Source: an uncultured Thermoanaerobacterales bacterium (GTDB lineage Bacteria > Bacillota > Clostridia > Christensenellales > UBA1242). Taken from it: a DNA stretch of 17,565 nt. The notes under the pieces are model-generated. The model had not been told where the DNA came from. It ran no database searches and saw nothing but the letters and a program-made list of their open reading frames with translations. How positions within the stretch are numbered: the stretch's first letter is position 1; every line of letters starts with the position of its first letter. A program made the position numbers and the translations under genes. Shown piece after piece: positions 7,151-14,633 of this stretch. The DNA lies in the NCBI GenBank assembly GCA_900557695.1, contig USTP01000012.1:1-17565 (forward strand), written 5' to 3'.

Positions 7151-7777
7151 ATGGCAAACAGAAGTTTTTTAATTCAAGATAGGGTAAGGTGGCATTTTAA
7201 AGACAATAAGGGAAGTTATTGTCTTGTTTTATTTGTGGCAATTTTAGGCGTTATAATTGGCGTATACTTAAGTGTTACAGGTTATAGATATACCTCGCTT
7301 TTAACCGCGTCAGACAAAAATATGTTTGACTATATCACTGGCACTGCAAGCTATACTTCAATTTTCTATTCAAGACTTATAGATATACTAATTTGCTTTG
7401 TCATTTTAGTTGTGCTTAATTTATGTATATATACTTCCTTTTTAAGTTTCATATTTCTAGGATATCAAATGGCACTTATCGTGCTTTCTTCTTCAGCAAT
7501 AATTTCACTCTATGGGCTTGCGGGAATTATAAATGTTGTGTTGTTTGTTGTGCCTATAAATATTTTGAATTTTATAGTAATGGCTGTTATTGTGTGCTTA
7601 GGTGTAGAGCGAGCCCGCTTGCAGAACACTTATAAGCTAAAGTTTTTTGAAAGTTTTAAGCAAACTTCTTTCATAAAGGGAGTTTTAATATGTTTTTTAA
7701 TAGAGCTTGTTATATGCATTTTGCATAGCTTTATATTGCCACTATTTATAAAGAGTTTTGTTGTGTTTAGTTATTAA
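7151..7777 (+). CDS. SpoIIM-like stage II sporulation membrane protein
   Basis: SpoIIM works with SpoIID and SpoIIP in the mother cell to remodel septal peptidoglycan and drive engulfment. This protein has 208 residues, near the usual size. A short cytoplasmic N-terminus (MANRSFLIQDRVRWHFKDNK) is followed by about five hydrophobic segments (roughly 23-42, 75-98, 100-118, 122-150 and 174-198), the layout of the SpoIIM/DUF95 family. There are no sharp catalytic motifs, so the call rests on topology, length and location between the Spo0A-like gene and dacF. No Shine-Dalgarno sequence precedes the ATG, which sits 6 nt from a TATAAT. It is separated from the carboxypeptidase gene by 65 bp. Confidence 0.7.
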   Translation: MANRSFLIQDRVRWHFKDNKGSYCLVLFVAILGVIIGVYLSVTGYRYTSLLTASDKNMFDYITGTASYTSIFYSRLIDILICFVILVVLNLCIYTSFLSFIFLGYQMALIVLSSSAIISLYGLAGIINVVLFVVPINILNFIVMAVIVCLGVERARLQNTYKLKFFESFKQTSFIKGVLICFLIELVICILHSFILPLFIKSFVVFSY

Positions 7778-7787
7778 AAGGTATAAT
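7758..7787 (+). promoter_or_regulatory. Candidate promoter for the first carboxypeptidase gene
   Basis: TTGTTG (7758-7763), an 18-bp spacer and TATAAT (7782-7787), overlapping the end of the SpoIIM-like gene. It would give a leader of about 50 nt before ATG 7843. Confidence 0.35.
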
Positions 7788-7842
7788 TTGTAAAAAAATA
7801 GCAAAAAATAAAGGTGTAACAAAAAGTAAAATGAGGTAGATT

Positions 7843-9018
7843 ATGAAAAGATTATGTCTTTATTTAGTGCTATTTTTATCTTTGGTGCTTGTATTCTCGC
7901 CCTTTACAAAACAGGCTGTTTATGCCAGTGCGGAAGCCAAAGATAATAGTGAAAGCGAGTTAAATATAACAAGCAAAGCAGGGTTATTGTACGATGCAAA
8001 AAGCAATACCATAATTTATTCAAAAAATAGTGAGGAAAGATTGCCAATAGCTAGTATGACAAAATTGGCATCACTCATGCTAATTTTTGAGGCGATAGAT
8101 GAGGGAATTTTGTCGGAAGATACGATGATTAGAGTTAGTAAATATGCAGCTTCAGTAGAGGGGTCATCCGCTTTTCTAGACGCAGGTAGTGAGTATAAAG
8201 CTGGAGATTTAATTATGACAGTTATTGTTTGTTCTGCAAATGATAGTACGGTTGCTTTGGCCGAAACCGTTGCTGGAAGTGAAGAAAATTTTGTGAGAAA
8301 AATGAACGAAAAAGCAAAGGAGATGGGGCTTAAAAACACCAATTTTATGAACTCCACTGGGCTACCTGCAGTTGACCATTATTCTTCAGCTTGTGATATA
8401 TCTAAAATTTATGCAACAATTTGCGACAATAAAATTTATAAAAAGTATAGCAAAATTTGGATGACAGAACTAATTCATCCTTCTAAAAGAAAAACAGATA
8501 TAGTAAACACCAACAGGCTTATAAGAACCTATGAAGGGTGTGATAGCGGTAAAACTGGTTTCACTAGCGAGGCGGGGTTCTGTTTGTCTGCATCTGCAAC
8601 TAGAGGGGGAATGAGGCTTATTGGTGTTGTTATTGGGGCAGACAGCAGTAAAACCAGGTTTAATGAAATGGCAAATATGTTTAACTATGGTTTTGCCAGC
8701 TACGAAAATAAAGTTATCATAGAAAAAGATAAAGCAATAGCAGAAGCAAAGGTAACTAATAGTAAGCAAAAAAGTGTCAATGTTTATCCAAAAGAAGACT
8801 TTGTTAAGTTTATCAAAAAAGGGGAAGATTTTGAATACAGCTTGAGCTTTAACCTAGGCAGCATTAAAGCGCCTAAACAAAGTGAAGATGGCGTTGGAAC
8901 GCTGTATGTTTTAGATAAAAACAATATAGTTGTTTATGAAACCGAGCTTGTTATAAGGCAAGACATTGAAGAGATAAAAATAAAGGACATACTTAAAAAG
9001 ATTTACACTTTAATATAA
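7843..9018 (+). CDS. Serine-type D-Ala-D-Ala carboxypeptidase (PBP5/DacF type)
   Basis: This low-molecular-weight penicillin-binding protein (peptidase S11) trims the terminal D-Ala from peptidoglycan stem peptides. It has 391 residues. A signal peptide (about 1-30, ending VYASA) is followed by the catalytic SxxK motif SMTK (residues 71-74), the SxN motif SAN (131-133) and KTG (237-239, in DSGKTGFTSEAG), all intact and normally spaced. A C-terminal beta-rich PBP5_C domain follows (from about residue 285). GAGG lies 7-8 nt before the ATG. Position after a SpoIIM-like gene fits DacF, which in Bacillus adjusts spore cortex cross-linking, but a vegetative role cannot be excluded. A strong terminator follows. 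A second paralogue lies at 12734. Confidence 0.92.
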   Translation: MKRLCLYLVLFLSLVLVFSPFTKQAVYASAEAKDNSESELNITSKAGLLYDAKSNTIIYSKNSEERLPIASMTKLASLMLIFEAIDEGILSEDTMIRVSKYAASVEGSSAFLDAGSEYKAGDLIMTVIVCSANDSTVALAETVAGSEENFVRKMNEKAKEMGLKNTNFMNSTGLPAVDHYSSACDISKIYATICDNKIYKKYSKIWMTELIHPSKRKTDIVNTNRLIRTYEGCDSGKTGFTSEAGFCLSASATRGGMRLIGVVIGADSSKTRFNEMANMFNYGFASYENKVIIEKDKAIAEAKVTNSKQKSVNVYPKEDFVKFIKKGEDFEYSLSFNLGSIKAPKQSEDGVGTLYVLDKNNIVVYETELVIRQDIEEIKIKDILKKIYTLI

Positions 9019-9026
9019 ATAGAACA

Positions 9027-9065
9027 GGGCAACAATACAATATTGTGATTGTTGCCCTTTTGTTT
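9027..9065 (+). terminator. Rho-independent terminator after the carboxypeptidase
   Basis: GGGCAACAAT (9027-9036) pairs with ATTGTTGCCC (9048-9057), with a self-complementary ACAATATTGT in between, followed by TTTTGTTT. Confidence 0.88.
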
Positions 9066-9092
9066 GACAATAGTGGTGGTTAAAGTTATAAT
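9064..9092 (+). promoter_or_regulatory. Consensus sigma-A promoter for the M50-scpA-scpB unit
   Basis: TTGACA (9064-9069), exactly 17 bp, then TATAAT (9087-9092); both boxes match the consensus fully. A second TATAAT overlaps downstream (9095-9100). It begins within the T tract of the preceding terminator, and AAGGGG precedes the ATG at 9117. Confidence 0.85.
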
Positions 9093-9116
9093 TATATAAT
9101 ACTTAAGGGGACTAAT

Positions 9117-9803
9117 ATGTTACTGAGTTTAATAGGATTACTAGATGCACCTCTAACAATGCTGGCAGTTTTAATTGCCTTTTTGTCGGCGTTGTGTATT
9201 AGTATGCCTTGCCACGAATTTGCCCACGCACACGCTGCCTATAAAGAAGGCGATTTAACGGCAAAAACTCTTGGTAGATATACTTTAGCCCCTTTTGCGC
9301 ATATAGATTGGTGGGGGCTTTTGTTGTTACTTATTTGTGGTATTGGATATGCAAAGCCTGTGCCAGTTGATTCTAGAAGCTTTAGGCGTGGTAAAAAAAG
9401 TGCGGTTAGAGTTGCTTTTGCTGGGGTTTTAACAAACATTGTAATTGGTATTGTTTGTTGTCTTATTTTCTCGCTTTTAATAAACTTTTGGCCTGAGCTT
9501 TTTACGGCGTATGGCTTTTTAAGTGATTTATACTATTATTTCTTTCAATTTATAATAAGCTTAAACTTTATGTTTGCCTTTTTTAATATTTTGCCTATCT
9601 ATCCACTAGACGGGTTTAGGCTGGTGGAGGCATTCTCGAAGCCATACAATAAATATGTTATGTTTATGAAAGCTTATGGTTTTTGGATTATGCTTGTGTT
9701 AATTTTAACTGGAATTTTGGGACTATATATAGATTTCTTTGCTGGAGGGCTTGCAAATTTGGTTATGCAGGGCTTTAACGCATTGTTTGGGCTAATGGTG
9801 TAG
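9117..9803 (+). CDS. Site-2 protease family membrane metalloprotease (M50)
   Basis: This integral-membrane zinc protease of family M50 cleaves membrane-embedded substrates. It has 228 residues with about five to six hydrophobic segments. The zinc motif HExxH is HEFAH (residues 33-37), in a membrane segment, and the third ligand motif is NILPIYPLDGFRL, with Asp165-Gly166, in another. It is the short form without a PDZ domain, the type found next to scpA in many Clostridia. The substrate is unknown; SpoIVFB is a more specialised family member and nothing here points to that role. Its stop is 3 nt before the scpA start. Confidence 0.9.
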   Translation: MLLSLIGLLDAPLTMLAVLIAFLSALCISMPCHEFAHAHAAYKEGDLTAKTLGRYTLAPFAHIDWWGLLLLLICGIGYAKPVPVDSRSFRRGKKSAVRVAFAGVLTNIVIGIVCCLIFSLLINFWPELFTAYGFLSDLYYYFFQFIISLNFMFAFFNILPIYPLDGFRLVEAFSKPYNKYVMFMKAYGFWIMLVLILTGILGLYIDFFAGGLANLVMQGFNALFGLMV

Positions 9804-9806
9804 AAT

Positions 9807-10763
9807 ATGGGTAAAATAAAGAACCAATCAAATATAGATGTAGACGAGTTTTTAAATGAAGCTCCTGTTTCTGCTAAACAAGAAGCAAATACGAAAGAAA
9901 TCTCGCAAGCCGCTCAAGGAAACAAAACAAAAGCCGCAGGTGCAGAATCTGGTTCTAATTTTCAAGATGTTGAGTTTGATCAAGACCAGCCAATTATGGT
10001 TGAAGGCATGGAAGAAGCGGAGGATATAGACAGTTCGCTTAGATTTAAGCTTGACCAGTTTGAGGGTCCGCTCGACCTTTTGTATCACTTGATTAAAATT
10101 GCAAAAATAAACATCAGGGACATATTTATTTCTCAAATAACCGAGCAATACTTAGAGATGATGAAAGACATTGATAAGGTAGATATGGATAAGGCGGCGG
10201 ACTTTACTTTAATGGCTGCAACTCTTCTTGAAATCAAATCAAAACAGCTTCTTCCAAAGCCAGAAGTAGTTGAGGATACTGAAGAGGAGGACCCTGAGGA
10301 AAAGCTTTATAGGCAACTTGAAGAGTATAAGCTTTTTAAAGAAGCGAGTGAAAAGTTAAAAGAGCATGAGGATGTTGGCAAGTTCTATAAAGCTCCAGAC
10401 GATAGTGCGGGAGAATATAGATATGAGCTTCCAGAGCATTTGAGTTTGGATGCCTTAATCACAGCCTTTTCAAATCTATTGCATAAAGTGAGTGTTAAGG
10501 CAGAAACCATAACAGAAAGAAAAATTGAAAAAGATAGGTTCACGGTTGCAGAAAAAATTGCACAAATCAAAGATAGTTTGCTTATTAAAGACAGGTTTAA
10601 ATTTAGTGACCTTTTTGAAGCAGATTACTCTAAAAGTGAAATTATAAATACTTTTCTAGCTCTATTAGAGCTTTTGAAAAACCAATTGATAAAAGTCGAA
10701 CAAACCTCAACTTTTGGGGATATTGATATATTTAAACGAGAGGATAAAGTTAATAATGGATAA
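9807..10763 (+). CDS. scpA: Segregation and condensation protein A with N-terminal extension
   Basis: ScpA is the kleisin of the Smc-ScpA-ScpB condensin that organises and segregates chromosomes. The kleisin core starts at about residue 77 (FKLDQFEGPLDLLYHLIK) and continues with the typical helical N-domain (AADFTLMAATLLEIKSKQLLP), an acidic linker, and a C-terminal winged-helix region (RFKFSDLF to FLALLELLKNQLIKVEQ). At 318 residues it is longer than the common ~250. The excess is a ~77-residue N-terminal region rich in Gln, Ala, Asp and Glu and probably disordered. ATG 9807 sits 3 nt after the M50 stop with no clear Shine-Dalgarno sequence. Its 3' end overlaps scpB by 8 nt. Confidence 0.95.
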   Translation: MGKIKNQSNIDVDEFLNEAPVSAKQEANTKEISQAAQGNKTKAAGAESGSNFQDVEFDQDQPIMVEGMEEAEDIDSSLRFKLDQFEGPLDLLYHLIKIAKINIRDIFISQITEQYLEMMKDIDKVDMDKAADFTLMAATLLEIKSKQLLPKPEVVEDTEEEDPEEKLYRQLEEYKLFKEASEKLKEHEDVGKFYKAPDDSAGEYRYELPEHLSLDALITAFSNLLHKVSVKAETITERKIEKDRFTVAEKIAQIKDSLLIKDRFKFSDLFEADYSKSEIINTFLALLELLKNQLIKVEQTSTFGDIDIFKREDKVNNG

Positions 10764-11679
10764 TTTAGAGAATATTCTTGAAAGTATACTGTTTGTTAGT
10801 GGTGATGCCGTAGATATTTCAGATATACTAGCAAAAATTGATGTTACAAAGGCAGAAATAAAATCTGCTGTGAAGAAACTTCAGAATAAGTATAAAGAGC
10901 CATCAGGCATAGTGCTTTTAGAGTTTAACAATAAGCTTCAATTTGCATCAAACTCTAAGTATGCAGACGATGTTTCGCTAGTTTTAAACCCAATTAGGCA
11001 AAGAAATTTATCTAGAGCAACGCTAGAAACTGCATCAATAATAGCATATAAACAACCAGTAACTAGGCTTGAAATTGAAGAAATTAGAGGCGTTAGTTCA
11101 GACTATGCTATAAACATACTTCTTGATCATAATCTTATTGAGATAGTTGGAAGAAAGGATACTGTTGGTAAACCTGTGCTTTTTGGAACAACGGATGAGT
11201 TTTTAAAAAGGTTCAACATTTCCAGCATTGATGAGCTTCCAGACTATAACGAGCTTTTAGAAAAAGTTAAAGTTATTAGAAGCGGAGATGATAGACTTTA
11301 TAATCATTTTGAAATCAATGAGAGTGATGAAGAAATGGAAAAGAAGCTTGGGATTAGTAGCGAAGTTGCAATGGCAAAAGATGAAGGAAATGTAAACTTA
11401 AGCGAGTTTAGCGAGCCTGTTATAGGTGAAAAGAGCAACGAAGATGACGAGGGTTTAGAAGAGCTTATGTCTAGTGAAAGTGAAAGAGAAGAAGATCAAA
11501 AGTTTATAGATGATGCCGAACTTCTTTATGAAGATGATGATGCTGATGATTTTGATAACGATGACAACGATGATGATTTCAACAACGATGACAACGATGA
11601 CCACGATGATGACGATGATTTTGATGATGACGATGATGACGATGATGATTTTGATGATGACGATTGGGATATAGTTTAG
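10756..11679 (+). CDS. scpB: Segregation and condensation protein B with long acidic tail
   Basis: ScpB dimers bind the ScpA kleisin and regulate the Smc complex. ATG 10756 is chosen (MDNLENILESILFVSGDAV matches the family start, and AGAGG lies 12 nt upstream); an upstream in-frame start at 10714 would overlap scpA further. The two winged-helix domains occupy about residues 1-165, with the conserved ATLETASIIAYKQPVTRLEIEEIRG and the ending LFGTTDEFLKRF. The last ~140 of 307 residues are an acidic tail absent from most ScpB proteins, and the final ~50 are nearly all Asp with scattered Asn and Phe. The gene ends in a strong compound hairpin. Confidence 0.95.
   Translation: MDNLENILESILFVSGDAVDISDILAKIDVTKAEIKSAVKKLQNKYKEPSGIVLLEFNNKLQFASNSKYADDVSLVLNPIRQRNLSRATLETASIIAYKQPVTRLEIEEIRGVSSDYAINILLDHNLIEIVGRKDTVGKPVLFGTTDEFLKRFNISSIDELPDYNELLEKVKVIRSGDDRLYNHFEINESDEEMEKKLGISSEVAMAKDEGNVNLSEFSEPVIGEKSNEDDEGLEELMSSESEREEDQKFIDDAELLYEDDDADDFDNDDNDDDFNNDDNDDHDDDDDFDDDDDDDDDFDDDDWDIV
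11530..11667 (+). repeat. GAT/GAC-rich low-complexity tract coding poly-Asp
   Basis: A run of about 46 codons, mostly GAT or GAC with AAC, TTT and TTC interspersed, at the 3' end of scpB. It stays in frame to the stop codon and looks like triplet-repeat expansion. Copy number could vary between strains. Confidence 0.85.
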
Positions 11680-11681
11680 AA

Positions 11682-11739
11682 AAAAAAGAGCAAATTGAAG
11701 TGAACCCCGTAGGGGTCACTCAAAATACTGCTCTTTTTT
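11682..11739. terminator. Compound hairpin terminator after scpB
   Basis: The outer stem pairs 11682-11692 (AAAAAAGAGCA) with 11729-11739 (TGCTCTTTTTT). An inner arm of TTGA/TCAA, GTGA/TCAC and CCCC/GGGG closes on a GTA loop (11709-11711), with two bulged As. The A and T tracts make it symmetric, so it could end transcription from either side. Confidence 0.85.
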
Positions 11740-11780
11740 ATTTGCGTATTTTTTTGTGTAAAAAAACACAACCTAACAGC

Positions 11781-12353
11781 ATGAGGGAAATGCTTTTAGA
11801 AATTTTTGCCTTGTTGTTTGTTGTGGCTTTAATTTTATATCCATTTAAAATTAAAGCTGTCATGCATGTTAATGTTTTTGAAGATTTGGCTTTTCTTGCA
11901 GTTAAGGTGTTTGACTTCAAATTGTTTTGCGCTAGGTTTACAATAACTAAAGAGGGAAAACTAGACATAGACAAGTTTAAGAAAAAAAAGAAGAAAAAGA
12001 AAGACCCATTACTTCTTTATTCATATTTTACTTGCCTTGCAAAACTTTTAAATATAAAAAAGTTTGAATTATACTTCACAAGTGGGTTTAAAAATAATGC
12101 CTACCATAGCGCTATGCTTTGTGGGTATGTTAATGTTTTCTCATCTATAGTTTGTGGACTACTTTTAAATAAGTACAAGCATATAAAAATTTATAGTGAC
12201 ATTGGCGCAGATTTTGAAAAAGATAGATTAGAGCTTTCTGGTATGGTTGTTGTTTGCTTTAGTCTACTAGATATGTTAATTTCTGTAATTTGTGCATATA
12301 AATGTTATTTTCAAAAAAAACTAAAAGAGAGAAGGAGAAAACAAAATGGATAA
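11781..12353 (+). CDS. DUF2953 (YtfI-like) membrane-anchored protein
   Basis: The gene has 191 codons from ATG 11781. The frame is open back to 11664 but that part runs through the scpB terminator, so a later start is right; TTG 11754 and ATG 11790 are other options and none has a good Shine-Dalgarno sequence. An N-terminal membrane segment (LLEIFALLFVVALILYPF) leads into a Lys-rich linker, a hydrophobic segment including SAMLCGYVNVFSSIVCGLLL, then the typical DUF2953 ending (IKIYSDIGADFEKDRLELSGMVVVCFSLLDML). DUF2953 proteins are usually encoded directly before ytfJ, as here, where the two genes overlap by 8 nt. This suggests a sporulation- or germination-related role, but none is proven from sequence. 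Confidence 0.75.
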   Translation: MREMLLEIFALLFVVALILYPFKIKAVMHVNVFEDLAFLAVKVFDFKLFCARFTITKEGKLDIDKFKKKKKKKKDPLLLYSYFTCLAKLLNIKKFELYFTSGFKNNAYHSAMLCGYVNVFSSIVCGLLLNKYKHIKIYSDIGADFEKDRLELSGMVVVCFSLLDMLISVICAYKCYFQKKLKERRRKQNG

Positions 12354-12747
12354 TAGCAATCAGATAAATGAACTGTTGTCAAGCGTGATAGATAAAATTA
12401 AAGGTATGGCAGATGTTAATGCTGCTATTGGACTGCCTTTTGAAACTAAGGACGGTACGCTCATTTTTCCACTAACTAAAATGTCGATAGGCTTTGTTGC
12501 GGGTGGTGGTGAATATGGTTCAGATTCAAAAAACTTTAAAAACTCAAATAAATACCCTTTGGCTGGAGGAAGTGGTGGCGGAGTTAGTATTGAGCCTCTT
12601 GCTCTCTTGCAAATTAAAGACAATGAAACAAAGCTTATATATATTGATGAAAAGAGCCTAAGCCAGAAACTTTTAGACACAACTGCTAACATAATTTCTA
12701 ATATTACCAATATTTTTAAAAAGGATAGTGATAATGATAAAAAATAG
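12346..12747 (+). CDS. ytfJ: Sporulation protein YtfJ (GerW family)
   Basis: YtfJ/GerW family proteins are spore-associated, and GerW is needed for normal L-alanine germination in Bacillus. The product has 133 residues. The family core is clear: an N-terminal helix (about 1-22), DVNAAIGLPFETKDGTLIFPLTKMSIGFVAGGGEYG, then a glycine-rich YPLAGGSGGGVSIEPLALLQI segment (about 70-90). The C-terminal tail is Asp/Lys-rich. A strong AAGGAG lies 8 nt before the ATG, inside the end of the DUF2953 gene. Its 3' end overlaps the next carboxypeptidase gene by 14 nt, so DUF2953, ytfJ and the carboxypeptidase are a coupled unit. Confidence 0.93.
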   Translation: MDNSNQINELLSSVIDKIKGMADVNAAIGLPFETKDGTLIFPLTKMSIGFVAGGGEYGSDSKNFKNSNKYPLAGGSGGGVSIEPLALLQIKDNETKLIYIDEKSLSQKLLDTTANIISNITNIFKKDSDNDKK

Positions 12748-13891
12748 ATATCTATTCATTATGAATGCATTTTTTACACTTGTATGCGCATATTTTGCGT
12801 TTTTTTCACCTATAAATTATTCTAACCTTGTGTTCGCTGAAAGCGAAAAACTATCAAGTGCAAAAGCAATGGCTACAATTGAGAAAACAAGTGGTAGAGT
12901 TCTTTACTGCGAAAATGAAAATGAAAAATTGCCTATGGCAAGCACAACAAAAATAATAACTGCTATATATGTAATAGAAAATAATAACGACCTAAATAAG
13001 CTTATAAGCATACCAAAAGAAGCTGTTGGCATAGAGGGAACAAGTATTGGGTTAAAGGAGGGTGAGCACTTAACTATAAAAGAACTTTTGTATGGACTAA
13101 TGCTTCGTTCAGGAAATGATAGCGCGGTTGCTCTTGCAATTGCAACGTCTGGTAGTGAAGAAAAGTTTGTTTGCGATGTTAATGATTTTCTTAAACAGAA
13201 AGGATTTTTAAACACTCATCTTAAAAATCCGCATGGACTTCCAGATGAGGAGCATTATACCACTGCATTAGATTTGGCAAACATAACGGCATATGCCATG
13301 CAAAACCCAATATTCTGCGAGATAGTTTCAACGAAAGAAAAAGCTATTTCAAATGAGTTAAAAACAAAAACTAGTAGGAACCTTATAAACAAAAATAAAC
13401 TTTTAACTAACTTTGAGTTCGCAGATGGTGTTAAAACTGGCTACACTAGAAAGGCAGGAAGATGTTTTGTTGGCAGTGCCACAAAAGATGGCATGAGCGT
13501 TATTTGTGTTTTACTAAATTGCGCGCCTATGTTTGAAGACTGTGAAAAACTTTTGAATATGGCGTTTGACGAATACAAAATGTATAAAATAATGGGCCAA
13601 GGAGATAAACTAGGAGAAATACAAATAGAGAAAGGGTATGAAGATAAACTTGAGGTTTTAGCTCCCTGTGATTTTTACTATCCGTTAAAAACCAGCGAGC
13701 TTGGTGGCGTGGAGGTTGAGGTTGATATACCTAAAAAGCTGTTTGCCCCTGTTCACTTTAACGAGCCCATTGCTAGCATTAAAATTAGTCTTGCAAATCA
13801 GTTGATTTTTTCTGAGAAAATATATAGTATTAAAGATATAAAGAACAATTCTTTTACTGCAGAGTTTAAACGAATTGTGGAAAAAATGTAG
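12734..13891 (+). CDS. Serine-type D-Ala-D-Ala carboxypeptidase (second PBP5 paralogue)
   Basis: This is a second peptidase S11 enzyme that trims terminal D-Ala from peptidoglycan. ATG 12734 is chosen because AAGGA lies 8 nt upstream; the GTG at 12728 is too close to it. The product has 385 residues with a signal peptide (about 1-36, ending FAES), the SxxK motif STTK (70-73), SxN as SGN (126-128) and KTG (234-236), all intact. A C-terminal PBP5_C-like beta domain follows. Position after ytfJ resembles Clostridial dacB-type genes tied to sporulation. The paralogue at 7843 shares layout but is clearly diverged, so this is not a recent duplication. Confidence 0.92.
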   Translation: MIKNRYLFIMNAFFTLVCAYFAFFSPINYSNLVFAESEKLSSAKAMATIEKTSGRVLYCENENEKLPMASTTKIITAIYVIENNNDLNKLISIPKEAVGIEGTSIGLKEGEHLTIKELLYGLMLRSGNDSAVALAIATSGSEEKFVCDVNDFLKQKGFLNTHLKNPHGLPDEEHYTTALDLANITAYAMQNPIFCEIVSTKEKAISNELKTKTSRNLINKNKLLTNFEFADGVKTGYTRKAGRCFVGSATKDGMSVICVLLNCAPMFEDCEKLLNMAFDEYKMYKIMGQGDKLGEIQIEKGYEDKLEVLAPCDFYYPLKTSELGGVEVEVDIPKKLFAPVHFNEPIASIKISLANQLIFSEKIYSIKDIKNNSFTAEFKRIVEKM

Positions 13892-13918
13892 GCTTGTTTT
13901 GCCAAAGAGGAAAAGAGT

Positions 13919-14623
13919 TTGAGGATAAATAAATTTTTAGCGGGGGCAGGGTTTGGCTCTCGAAGAAAATGTGAGGAATATGTAAAGGAAGGCAGGGTTA
14001 TGTGCAATGGAAAAGTTGTAGATAACCTTGGCTTTTCTGTTTCGGAAAAAGATAAAATAACAGTAGATGGCAAAGAAGTTTCATATAACAATGAGCTAGT
14101 GTATATTATGCTTCATAAGCCAAAAGGCGTTATAACTAGTATGAGTGATGAGCATAATAGGAAAACTGTTGTAGATATTTTACCAGAAGAATATAAAAAA
14201 CTAAAACCTGTTGGTAGGCTCGATTATGATAGCGAGGGGCTTTTGCTTCTCACAAATGATGGAAATCTTGCATATGTTTTAACTCACCCCTCTCATGAAA
14301 TTAAAAAAACATATATTGTTAAAGTTGAAGGCGATGTTAAGGAAAGTCAACTTGCGGTTTTAAGAGCTGGTGTTGTGATAGACGGTGTTCGCTTGTCGAA
14401 ATGTAAAGTTAAACTCATCGAAAAGGAAGATAAACTAACGAAACTTGAGGTTGTGATATCTGAGGGGAAAAACAGGCAGGTTAGAAAAATGTTTGAGGCT
14501 GTTAACCTGTATGTTGCGTTTTTAAAAAGAACGCAAATTGGCGACTTGAAACTTGGTGGCTTAACAAGGGGAAAATGTAGACCTCTTACGAGTAGTGAAA
14601 TTTTATATTTAAAATCGCTTTAA
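13919..14623 (+). CDS. RluB/RsuA-family pseudouridine synthase
   Basis: This enzyme isomerises specific uridines to pseudouridine in rRNA (RluB and RluE act on 23S, RsuA on 16S). It has 234 residues. An N-terminal S4 RNA-binding domain (about 1-58: MRINKFLAGAGFGSRRKCEEYVKEGRV) is followed by the catalytic domain with the signature VGRLDYDSEGLLLLTNDG (about 98-115), where Asp102 is the likely catalytic residue. It continues to EGKNRQVRKMFEAV and the closing LGGLTRGKCRPLTSSE. The start is TTG 13919, supported by GAGG about 8 nt upstream and by the exact family N-terminus. The target base cannot be read from sequence; in Firmicutes the gene in this position is usually called rluB. Confidence 0.93.
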   Translation: MRINKFLAGAGFGSRRKCEEYVKEGRVMCNGKVVDNLGFSVSEKDKITVDGKEVSYNNELVYIMLHKPKGVITSMSDEHNRKTVVDILPEEYKKLKPVGRLDYDSEGLLLLTNDGNLAYVLTHPSHEIKKTYIVKVEGDVKESQLAVLRAGVVIDGVRLSKCKVKLIEKEDKLTKLEVVISEGKNRQVRKMFEAVNLYVAFLKRTQIGDLKLGGLTRGKCRPLTSSEILYLKSL

Positions 14624-14633
14624 AGGTGAAAAA

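Noticed and set aside
11664..11780. Upstream extension of the DUF2953 gene
   Set aside because: The frame is open but runs through the end of scpB and its terminator hairpin, and the extra residues lack family similarity; the start was placed at 11781.
12360..12710. Minus-strand open frame opposite ytfJ
   Set aside because: ytfJ on the + strand matches its family along its length and has a strong Shine-Dalgarno sequence; the reverse frame has no family features.
14393..14400. TTGTCGAA, a match to the Spo0A box
   Set aside because: It lies inside the coding region of the pseudouridine synthase gene, far from any promoter, and a 7-8 base match is expected by chance.
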